Part shown: piece by piece, positions 22,213-29,209 of the stretch | Layout: every line of letters begins with the position of its first letter | How positions within the stretch are numbered: position 1 is the first letter of the stretch | Source: DSWT01 sp036845725 | GTDB lineage: Bacteria; Chloroflexota; Anaerolineae; B4-G1; SLSP01 | Direction of reading: 5' to 3' | Length of the DNA: 29,639 nucleotides | Assembly: GCA_036845725.1 (NCBI GenBank) | Contig: DAIUDK010000062.1 | Location: 1 to 29,639 of the forward strand | The notes under the pieces: model-generated | Database searches by the model: none | Told to the model about the DNA's origin: nothing | The model's input: the letters and a program-made list of their open reading frames with translations, nothing else | Translations under genes and position numbers: made by a program

Positions 22213-24900
22213 ATGCCAACACTACTTGACGACCTGCAAAACGCCGTCCGCATCATCGGCATCGAGCCGGCGCTGCACGCGGCAGTCTACCGCTATCGCA
22301 AAGCCTGGACTGAGGCCCGCTGGGAGCATCCCAAGCATCCACGGCGTGGCCTGGGCCAATGGCTGGCCTTCGGACAGCACCTCAATCGCCCACATATCGT
22401 GTGGCCCAAACGCTGGGAGCATCCGGGACGGGTGTGCTTCATCGCGCCGCACGAACGCGGCGCAACGCTGACCACCAAACATTGTACGCTGGACATCGTC
22501 TTTTTCGCGGCGGACATGGTGCGCATTCATTACCGGCCTCACGCCCACGCGCACGTCCCGGAGACCATCCCCTACGCCATCGCCAAACCGCTGGAAGCGT
22601 GGTCCGTTCCCGCCGTTGTCTCCATCGAGACGAAGAAGGCGCTGCTGCTGCGCACCGAGGCACTCACCGTGGGCATCGCGCTGGCGGACGCGCAAGTCTT
22701 CATCGCCGACGCCGAAGGACGCCTGCTGCGCGCCGACGTGGACGTGGCCTGGCACAAAGACGGCGCGCTGCGCCATCGCACCGCCCTGGCCCCGGAAGAG
22801 CGCCTCTTCGGCCTGGGCGAGCGCGCCACTCCCTGGCAGCGTCGCGGACGCACGCACATCCTCTGGAACCGCGATCCTTCCGGTTACACCAACGACGACG
22901 AGCCAATCAATCTGAATATTCCGGTGTACATTAGCCAACAAGAGGCAAGAGGCAAGAAGCAAGAGGCAGAAAGCAAGACCCAGAAAGGTGAAAACCTTGC
23001 ATCCTGCATCCTGCATCCTGCACCCTGCATCCTGCATCCTGCATCCTGCATCCTGCATCCTGCATCCTACCTCGCCTTCTATGAGAACCCGCACTACGCG
23101 GAGTTCGATCTGGGCGACAGCACGCCCGATGTGGCGGAACATCGCTTTGCGGGCGGGGAACTGCGGTATTACGTCATCGCCGGGACGACACCCACCCTGC
23201 TCGAACGTTACACCGAATTGACCGGACGGCACGAGCTGCCGCCGCTGTGGATGCTCGGCTACCAGCAATCGCGCTGGTCGTACTACCCAGAAGATCGTGT
23301 GCGCAAGCTGGCGCAGGATTTCGCCGATCACGACGTCCCCTGCGACGCCATCCATCTGGACATCCACTACATGGACGGCTACCGCTGCTTCACGTGGGAC
23401 AAAAAGCGCTTCCCGCATCTGGCCCAGCTCGCCGCCGACCTGCGCGCGCAGGGCATCAAGCTGATCACCATCATCGATCCCGGCATCAAGAAAGACCCCG
23501 CCTACCCCGTCTACCGGAGCGGCGTGGCGGGCCGCCATTTCTGCACCACGCCCGACGGCAAAGTCTACCACGCGCCGGTCTGGCCTGGACTGAGCGCGTT
23601 TCCCGACTTCACCGATCTGCAGACGCGCGCGTGGTGGGCGGCGCAGTACAGGCCGTTGATGGAAACGGGCATCGCGGGCTTCTGGAACGATATGAACGAA
23701 CCCGCCGTCTTCACCAACGGCGGCGACTCGACTTTGCCCACGCCCATCCGCCACAGCCTCGAAGGGCGCGGCGGCGATCACCGCGAGGCGCACAACGTCT
23801 ACGGGATGCAGATGGTGCGCGCCAGCCTCGACGGGCTGCTCGCGCAGCAGCCGGATACACGCCCGGTGATCATCACCCGCGCGGGATGGGCCGGCGTGCA
23901 GCGCTACGCCACCTCGTGGACCGGCGACAACGAGAGCACGTGGGCCTCGCTCAAGCTGACCACGCCGATGGTGATGGGCGTGGGCCTTTCGGGCGTGGGC
24001 TTCACCGGGCCGGACGTCGGTGGGTTCAACGGCGCAGCGGACGGCGAACTGTTTACCCGCTGGATTCAGATGGCGGCCTTCTTGCCCTTCTTCCGCGCCC
24101 ACACCGTCGCCGGCACGCCGGACCAGGAACCGTGGTCCTACGGCGAACCGTACCTGAGCATCGTGCGGCGCTTCATCCAACTGCGCTACGAGCTGCTGCC
24201 CTACCTCTACACTGCCGTCTGGCAGATGACGACGCGCGGCTGGCCCGTTGTCCGCCCGCTGTGGTGGGATTGTGGAAACGACGCACTGTTCGACGTGGAC
24301 GACGCCTTCCTGTGCGGCGACGCGCTCCTTGTCGCGCCCGTCGGCGAACCCGGCGCAACCTCGCGCCCCGTCCCCCTACCTCCCGGCGCCTGGTACGACT
24401 TCTGGACCAACACACTCCACTCCGCTGAATCCGGTCAATCCATTGAGACCTTCGCTTCGCTGGAAACCCTCCCGCTTTTCGTCCGCGCAGGAACGATACT
24501 GCCGATGGGCGAATATGGCCCCAGCGTCGAACAGCGTTTGCAGAAGTTCCTCCGTTTGAGCGTCTACCCGCTCACCGAGCCGGGCGAGGTCACCAGCGAA
24601 CTGTACGAGGACGCGGGCGAGGGCTTCGGCTACCGCGACGGCGATACTCGCCGCGGCGACTATCGCCTGAACCGGTTCATGTTGCGGCAGACAGAGGACC
24701 GCCTGACCGTGACATGGACGCGCGAGGGCGACTACACGCCGCCCTACGAGCACATCGAACTGACGCTCAACGGCCTCAAACGCGCCCCGCGCAGCGTCCG
24801 CGCCGACGGCGAGCCGTTCAGCATCGCCCTCAGCGATCCAATCCGCCACAGCGTCGTGCTGGGCGTCCCACCCTTCGAAACCCTGGAGGTTATCCTGTGA
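22213..24900 (+). CDS. GH31 alpha-glucosidase/xylosidase with repeat insertion
   Basis: 895 residues from the ATG at 22213 (AAAGGGG just before). The N-terminal beta-sandwich (galactose-mutarotase-like) runs to about 350, then the TIM barrel. The nucleophile is Asp493 in WNDMNEP and the acid/base Asp572 in SWTGDNEST, both classic for GH31, followed by GPDVGGF; a C-terminal beta domain ends the chain. The likely reaction is release of alpha-linked glucose or xylose from oligosaccharides; no signal peptide is seen, so it is cytosolic. About 43 residues (242-285) encoded by two heptamer arrays interrupt the N-terminal domain between NLNIPVYIS and YLAFYENPH. The Nudix gene overlaps its stop. Confidence 0.92.
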   Translation: MPTLLDDLQNAVRIIGIEPALHAAVYRYRKAWTEARWEHPKHPRRGLGQWLAFGQHLNRPHIVWPKRWEHPGRVCFIAPHERGATLTTKHCTLDIVFFAADMVRIHYRPHAHAHVPETIPYAIAKPLEAWSVPAVVSIETKKALLLRTEALTVGIALADAQVFIADAEGRLLRADVDVAWHKDGALRHRTALAPEERLFGLGERATPWQRRGRTHILWNRDPSGYTNDDEPINLNIPVYISQQEARGKKQEAESKTQKGENLASCILHPAPCILHPASCILHPASYLAFYENPHYAEFDLGDSTPDVAEHRFAGGELRYYVIAGTTPTLLERYTELTGRHELPPLWMLGYQQSRWSYYPEDRVRKLAQDFADHDVPCDAIHLDIHYMDGYRCFTWDKKRFPHLAQLAADLRAQGIKLITIIDPGIKKDPAYPVYRSGVAGRHFCTTPDGKVYHAPVWPGLSAFPDFTDLQTRAWWAAQYRPLMETGIAGFWNDMNEPAVFTNGGDSTLPTPIRHSLEGRGGDHREAHNVYGMQMVRASLDGLLAQQPDTRPVIITRAGWAGVQRYATSWTGDNESTWASLKLTTPMVMGVGLSGVGFTGPDVGGFNGAADGELFTRWIQMAAFLPFFRAHTVAGTPDQEPWSYGEPYLSIVRRFIQLRYELLPYLYTAVWQMTTRGWPVVRPLWWDCGNDALFDVDDAFLCGDALLVAPVGEPGATSRPVPLPPGAWYDFWTNTLHSAESGQSIETFASLETLPLFVRAGTILPMGEYGPSVEQRLQKFLRLSVYPLTEPGEVTSELYEDAGEGFGYRDGDTRRGDYRLNRFMLRQTEDRLTVTWTREGDYTPPYEHIELTLNGLKRAPRSVRADGEPFSIALSDPIRHSVVLGVPPFETLEVIL
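22937..22992 (+). repeat. Purine-rich heptamer array inside GH31
   Basis: Degenerate 7-bp units: AACAAGA, GGCAAGA, GGCAAGA, AGCAAGA, GGCAGAA, AGCAAGA, CCCAGAA, AGGTGAA. It encodes a charged stretch (QEARGKKQEAESKTQK) that has no place in the GH31 fold. Confidence 0.75.
22998..23067 (+). repeat. Ten-copy TGCATCC heptamer array inside GH31
   Basis: Ten tandem 7-bp copies of TGCATCC; the fourth is TGCACCC. The unit has no stop codon in any frame, so all frames of the array encode the periodic peptide CILHPAS. Gain or loss of a single unit would shift the frame upstream of the catalytic residues. Confidence 0.95.
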
Positions 24901-25529
24901 ACGACAAACCCAACGGCAAGCGCCTGGGCTGGACGGTGCTCGAATCCACTAACCTGTACAGCGACACCCGTTTTGCCATACGCCGCGACCGACTTCTATT
25001 ACCGGATGGGAGCGAGGGCGTCTACACTTATCCCGTCAAACACGGCGCGGTCTTCATCCTGCCCATCACGCCCGCCGGAGAGCTTGTTCTGATCCACCAG
25101 TATCGCTACATTGTGGACACCTGGCTTTGGGAAATCCCCGCCGGGAGCACGCACGACTTCAACGGGGACGATTACACCGATCTGGTGCGCCGCGAGCTGT
25201 GGGAGGAGATCGGCGGGCAAGCGGACGCGATCCATCCGCTGGGGCGCACGTTCGCCGCGCCGGGCTTCACCACGATTCAGGTGTTCGGCTACCTAGCGCT
25301 CGGCGTGACCCTGACAGGGACCAATCACCCCGAAAGCACCGAATTCATCGAAATCCACCCCACCCCCATCCCGGAGGCCCTCGACCTGCTGCGCACCGGC
25401 GAACATACCAGCGCCATCGACGCCTACTTCGTCCTGCAACAGGAACCGCTGCTGCGCGCCATCAACTCGCGCGTCACTAAAGGTCTTCCGTTCGAGGATG
25501 TGGCTGCCAACGGATTGAACGGACTTTAG
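24897..25529 (+). CDS. Nudix hydrolase (ADP-ribose pyrophosphatase-like)
   Basis: 210 residues starting at GTG 24897, which overlaps the GH31 stop (GTGA) and has GGAGGT about 9 bases before it. The central Nudix fold includes LWEIPAG followed by the Nudix box ending RRELWEEIGG. The box is slightly unusual: Asp replaces the Glu of the Gx5E part and there are two extra residues before it (GSTHDFNGDD). The WEIPAG start of the box is typical of ADP-ribose/NDP-sugar pyrophosphatases. Expected role: hydrolysis of a nucleoside diphosphate-linked substrate, possibly a sugar nucleotide, in keeping with its glycosidase neighbour. Confidence 0.9.
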   Translation: MNDKPNGKRLGWTVLESTNLYSDTRFAIRRDRLLLPDGSEGVYTYPVKHGAVFILPITPAGELVLIHQYRYIVDTWLWEIPAGSTHDFNGDDYTDLVRRELWEEIGGQADAIHPLGRTFAAPGFTTIQVFGYLALGVTLTGTNHPESTEFIEIHPTPIPEALDLLRTGEHTSAIDAYFVLQQEPLLRAINSRVTKGLPFEDVAANGLNGL

Positions 25530-25557
25530 CGGATTCTTGAACGAAAGCGGAGGGACT

Positions 25558-26607
25558 ATGCCTATCGAACGACCGGATTTGAGTGAAGTTTCACCTGACG
25601 TATTGGCCTACATCGAGAGCCTGGAAGCGGCACTGACGGCGCAGACGGCTCGGCGCGCGCGTCCACAAGTGGTTGCCGAGCCGGAACCGGATGCGGAGCC
25701 GGAACTGTGCGAACCGCCAACCACGATCAACCTGATCACGCTGACGGCGGGTGGACTGCTCAAACGCACGCCGCGCCACCTCTACGGTCGCCAGCGACGC
25801 GGCGGGATGGGCATCTTCGACCTGGATGCGCCGGACGACGATCCGCCAGCGTTGCTCACCCTGGCGGATGAGAGCGCCAGCCTGATCCTGCTTACCGACC
25901 AGGGCCGCACGTATCGGCTGCCGGTGAACCGCCTGCCCGAAATGCCGATCCGCGCCAAAGGGACGGCGCTCGCCGGCCTGCTCACTCTGCGACCCGGAGA
26001 ACGGCTCGCGGCAGCGATCCCCGAAGACGGCGGTGAGCAACTCGCGCTGGTGGGGCAGCGCGGTTGGGTGATGACGGTACGCGCCAGTTTTGTGGGCAAG
26101 AGCATGATTGCGGGCGTCGTCTACTACGACGCGGCGAAATACGGCCCGCTGGCGGCGGCGTGCTGGCTCCCCGGCAGCACCGACGAAGTTTTCATCGCCA
26201 CACGGCAGGGATTCGCCATCCGCTTCCCGGCGCAGCGCGTGCCCAAGACCGGCTGCCTGGGCATTCGCCTGGAGAAGAACGACGCCGTTGTCGCCGCCAC
26301 TGCTGCTAACGACGAAAGCAGCGTCTTCCTACTCGGCGCGGATGGCAAGGGGACGATCCGGCAAATGTCAGGTTTCGCCGCGAACAAGAGTCCGGGCGGT
26401 GGGGGCAAAGTCGCCCTCAAGACCGATCGCCTGGTTGCTGCGTCGGCGGTGGCGACGGACGACGATGTCTTCATCATCTCCCGCAACAGCAAAATTATCC
26501 GCTTCCAGGCCGCCGAAGTGCCGCCGAAAGAGGGCGTCGTGCAAGGCGTCAACTGCATGGCCTTGCGCGGCGATGAGACGACCGCGGTCGCTGTGGCCCG
26601 GTTGTAA
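25558..26607 (+). CDS. Stand-alone GyrA C-terminal-domain-like beta-propeller protein
   Basis: 349 residues from the ATG at 25558 (GGAGGG 25549-25554). A short helical, acidic N-terminus (1-55) is followed by six-bladed-propeller repeats typical of the DNA gyrase A C-terminal domain: LLTLADESASLILLTDQGRTYRL, then RGWVMTV, VFIATRQGFAIRF, VFLLGADGKGTIRQM, VFIISRNSKIIRF. A GyrA-box-like QRRGGMG stands at 79-85. In gyrase this domain wraps DNA; here it is a separate gene with no topoisomerase domain. It could assist gyrase or topo IV in trans, or bind DNA by itself. It lies between the Nudix and FMN reductase genes. Confidence 0.85.
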   Translation: MPIERPDLSEVSPDVLAYIESLEAALTAQTARRARPQVVAEPEPDAEPELCEPPTTINLITLTAGGLLKRTPRHLYGRQRRGGMGIFDLDAPDDDPPALLTLADESASLILLTDQGRTYRLPVNRLPEMPIRAKGTALAGLLTLRPGERLAAAIPEDGGEQLALVGQRGWVMTVRASFVGKSMIAGVVYYDAAKYGPLAAACWLPGSTDEVFIATRQGFAIRFPAQRVPKTGCLGIRLEKNDAVVAATAANDESSVFLLGADGKGTIRQMSGFAANKSPGGGGKVALKTDRLVAASAVATDDDVFIISRNSKIIRFQAAEVPPKEGVVQGVNCMALRGDETTAVAVARL

Positions 26608-26649
26608 ATTCGCCCAGAAAACGGACAGTCACAGGAAAGGGAGAAATCT

Positions 26650-27213
26650 ATGACAACCTCCAATCCGCTTCACATCGTGGGGATTTCCGGCAGCCTGCGC
26701 GAGGGGTCGTATAATACGGCGCTTTTGCGCACAGCCGCCGAGTTAATGCCGCCAGGGATGGCGTTGGACATCATCGACCTTTCTCCGCTGCCGATGTTCA
26801 ATCAGGATTTCGAGAAGCCGTTTCCAGAGGCCGTGGTTGAGTTCCGCACCCTCCTGGCGCAAGCCGATGGGGTCTTGATCGCCACGCCTGAGTACAACAG
26901 TTCGGTGACCGGCACGCTCAAAAACGCCATCGACTGGGCCTCGCGCGCACCGCAACAACCTTTGAACGGCAAGCCGGTCGCCATAATCGGCGCCAGCACC
27001 GGAAATTTTGGCACGGTGAGATCACAACTGCAACTGCGCCAGATTCTCACGCACATTGGCGCTTTACCTTTAAGCAAGCCAGAGGTCCTAGTTGCGCGCG
27101 CCGAGCAAGTTTTCGACGCCGAAGGGACTTTGACAGACGAGACTGCGCGTGGCTTTCTGCGCGATTTGCTCGTCGCCTTCGCCCGGTGGATACGACAGGT
27201 ATCTCCGGCGTAA
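26650..27213 (+). CDS. NADPH-dependent FMN reductase
   Basis: 187 residues with a flavodoxin-like fold. Motifs: GISGSLREGSYNTALL (FMN phosphate loop, about 11-26), PEYNSSVTGTLKNAIDW (about 79-95) and GASTGNFG (about 114-121), as in the SsuE/ArsH/azoreductase family (PF03358). It reduces FMN, quinones or azo compounds with NAD(P)H in the cytosol. AAAGGGAG at about 26636-26643 sets the start. It follows the GyrA-CTD-like gene by 42 bases and may share its transcript. Confidence 0.93.
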   Translation: MTTSNPLHIVGISGSLREGSYNTALLRTAAELMPPGMALDIIDLSPLPMFNQDFEKPFPEAVVEFRTLLAQADGVLIATPEYNSSVTGTLKNAIDWASRAPQQPLNGKPVAIIGASTGNFGTVRSQLQLRQILTHIGALPLSKPEVLVARAEQVFDAEGTLTDETARGFLRDLLVAFARWIRQVSPA

Positions 27214-27233
27214 CGAAACGCAGGAGGGAATCG

Positions 27234-27290
27234 ATGAAGATACAATTTCCAGAAAATGAAGAGCCTTATGATGCCGCATCTTACCAGTGA
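27234..27290 (+). CDS. 18-codon ORF with strong ribosome site overlapping the next gene
   Basis: An AGGAGGG (27223-27229) lies 4 bases before an ATG at 27234 that encodes only MKIQFPENEEPYDAASYQ before TGA at 27288-27290. The metallopeptidase-like frame begins inside it in another frame (27256 or 27268). Either this is a leader peptide that couples translation, or an indel has split the original N-terminus from the rest. Confidence 0.4.
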   Translation: MKIQFPENEEPYDAASYQ

Positions 27291-28194
27291 GTTTGCAAGT
27301 GTGGAACAGGCGTGCGCACTCTTATGTGCGCGCGATGCCTACATCCAGGCGATGCATCCGCGCGAGTGGGCGCTCAAGATGCAAACTCACGATCCCGTAA
27401 CGGAGGACGACTACCTGGCGTTTCTCGCCCAAAATGCGCTCGAATGGAACGCCGCTGAACGCGAGCGACTCCAGAGCGCCATCCAGATGTTGAATGAGCG
27501 ACTTACCGAGCAGCAGATTCCCCTCGCCGAGTCCATCGTCTTCATCAAAACGACCGGAAACGAGGAATGGAACAGCGCCTACACTCGTTCCAACGCGATT
27601 ATTCTTCCGGAACGCAGACTGCGGAAATATCCCGACTTGCTCGCTCTGCTGCGACTGCTCACGCACGAAGTATTTCACATCATCTCAAGACGGCATCCCC
27701 AGCTCCGCACTACACTGTACCAGAGCCTCGGATTTCGGCGGATGCAATCCGGCCGCCTGACATTTCCGGAAAGCCTCAAAGCGCGGATGCTCACGAATCC
27801 CGATGCACCCTATCAAGATCACTATATCACCCTGTCGTACCAGGGAGAACCTGTGCACGTCATGCCGATTATGGTCTTGAAAGAACGCCTGGCGACAGTC
27901 GACAGCGCCCAAGACATTTTGAAGAGTTTGCAAACACAACTCCTTGTCATCGAACACAAAGACGGTCGATGGCAAGCCGCGTGGGTTAACGAAGACCCGC
28001 TTTGTCTTGACCCGCATCAAGTGACTGGATGGCCAGACCTGTTGGGTAGCTCGCCCAATATGGAGTTCGATCCAGAAGAAATTCTCGCAGAGCAGTTCGC
28101 AGGGCTTTTGACGGAAGAGCACAAGCTTCCGCTCGCGGGGATACAAGCTGCGATGAAAACCATCATAATGACGAAGACTACTGACAACGGTTGA
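27256..28194 (+). CDS. HExxH metallopeptidase-like protein of unknown family
   Basis: 312 residues. His137-Glu138-x-x-His141 (LLTHEVFHIISRR) is a zinc site of metallopeptidase type; Glu275 or Glu279 in DPEEILAEQFAGLL resembles the third ligand of gluzincin-like proteins. There is no signal peptide or membrane helix, so it is cytosolic. I cannot assign a named peptidase family and proteolysis is not proven. The start is uncertain: ATGs at 27256, 27268 and 27271 lack a ribosome site, whereas the strong one serves the 18-codon frame upstream. It precedes the restriction-modification genes, but those have their own promoter, so a functional link is uncertain. Confidence 0.7.
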   Translation: MKSLMMPHLTSEFASVEQACALLCARDAYIQAMHPREWALKMQTHDPVTEDDYLAFLAQNALEWNAAERERLQSAIQMLNERLTEQQIPLAESIVFIKTTGNEEWNSAYTRSNAIILPERRLRKYPDLLALLRLLTHEVFHIISRRHPQLRTTLYQSLGFRRMQSGRLTFPESLKARMLTNPDAPYQDHYITLSYQGEPVHVMPIMVLKERLATVDSAQDILKSLQTQLLVIEHKDGRWQAAWVNEDPLCLDPHQVTGWPDLLGSSPNMEFDPEEILAEQFAGLLTEEHKLPLAGIQAAMKTIIMTKTTDNG

Positions 28195-28219
28195 CCGTCC
28201 AACGAAAAGCACGTATACT
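28191..28219 (+). promoter_or_regulatory. Strong promoter of the restriction-modification operon
   Basis: TTGACC (28191-28196) and TATACT (28214-28219) with the optimal 17-base spacer, overlapping the previous stop codon. Initiation near 28226 leaves a leader of about 12 bases holding just the GGAG ribosome site before ATG 28238. No obvious C-box is seen. Confidence 0.75.
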
Positions 28220-28237
28220 GGTGTCGGAGTTAAAGCG

Positions 28238-29209
28238 ATGACACAAAATATCAAACCGCTCTTCAGTCCAGATCAAAAGATAGCAGATGAATTTGCTTTA
28301 TCTGCATCCATTGTCGTGCATCCTGGCGACTGTCTTGATCTACTAAAGTCCATCCCGGACGAAGCACTCCAACTCGTCGTGACCTCGCCACCTTACAACA
28401 TTGGAAAAGAATACGAGAAGAAACTTGACCTCGATTTGTACCTTGCACAACAAGCTCAAGTCATCAGCGAATGTGTGCGTGCGCTATCGCCCAAGGGGAG
28501 CATTTGCTGGCAAGTAGGCAACTATGTGGATAGAGGAGCCATCATTCCTCTGGACACGATTCTGTATCCCATTTTCTCGGATCTCGGCCTACAAATGCGA
28601 AATCGCATCATTTGGCACTTTGAGCACGGGCTGCATTGCAGTCGGAGGTTCTCCGGGCGGTATGAAACCATTATCTGGTTTACCAAATCAGATGAGTACA
28701 CCTTCAATCTCGATCCAGTACGCGTCCCACAGAAATACCCCGGAAAGAAGTATTTCAAAGGGCCAAAAGCCGGTCAATATTCGTCTAACCCTCTTGGCAA
28801 AAATCCGGGCGACCTGTGGATTATTCCAAATGTAAAAAGCAACCACGTCGAGAAAACCGAGCATCCATGCCAGTTTCCTGTCGAGTTGATTGAGCGATTG
28901 GTGCTTTCTCTAACTAATGAAGGCGATTGGGTGCTAGACCCATTTCTCGGGACGGGGACGTCAATCATCGCCGCCATTCGCCACAAACGACGAGGGGCTG
29001 GAGCAGAAACCATCCCCAAGTACATCGAACTTGCTTGCCAAAGGATCCAACAAGAAATCGCCGGCACATTGCGGACTCGTCCTATGGACAGGCCAGTTTA
29101 CGACCCGGTTGAAGCCGGAAACAGTCTTACCGTTGCCCCTTGGAGCAAGGATGCTACACAGATGGCACTGCTCGAAAAACGGCCCGAATATGGAGAAAGT
29201 GACAAATGA
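28238..29209 (+). CDS. Type II DNA amino-methyltransferase (beta class)
   Basis: 323 residues. The catalytic motif IV TSPPYNIGKEYE (49-60) comes before the AdoMet-binding motif I DPFLGTGTS (234-242), the beta-class order, with a target-recognition region between. TSPPY is most common in N4-cytosine enzymes, but N6-adenine cannot be excluded. It should protect the same site as the neighbouring nuclease, predicted RGATCY, by methylation inside GATC. Its stop overlaps the nuclease start (ATGA at 29206-29209), giving translational coupling with the methylase made first. The start has GGAG at 28226-28229 and its own promoter. Confidence 0.93.
   Translation: MTQNIKPLFSPDQKIADEFALSASIVVHPGDCLDLLKSIPDEALQLVVTSPPYNIGKEYEKKLDLDLYLAQQAQVISECVRALSPKGSICWQVGNYVDRGAIIPLDTILYPIFSDLGLQMRNRIIWHFEHGLHCSRRFSGRYETIIWFTKSDEYTFNLDPVRVPQKYPGKKYFKGPKAGQYSSNPLGKNPGDLWIIPNVKSNHVEKTEHPCQFPVELIERLVLSLTNEGDWVLDPFLGTGTSIIAAIRHKRRGAGAETIPKYIELACQRIQQEIAGTLRTRPMDRPVYDPVEAGNSLTVAPWSKDATQMALLEKRPEYGESDK

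Noticed and set aside
22998..23067. CRISPR array
   Set aside because: The 7-bp units are directly tandem with no unique spacers and there are no cas genes.
22222..24180. Long antisense open frame inside the GH31 gene
   Set aside because: No ribosome site or domain match. GH31 motifs on the other strand are intact, and codon bias at high G+C plus the stop-free heptamers leave the antisense open.
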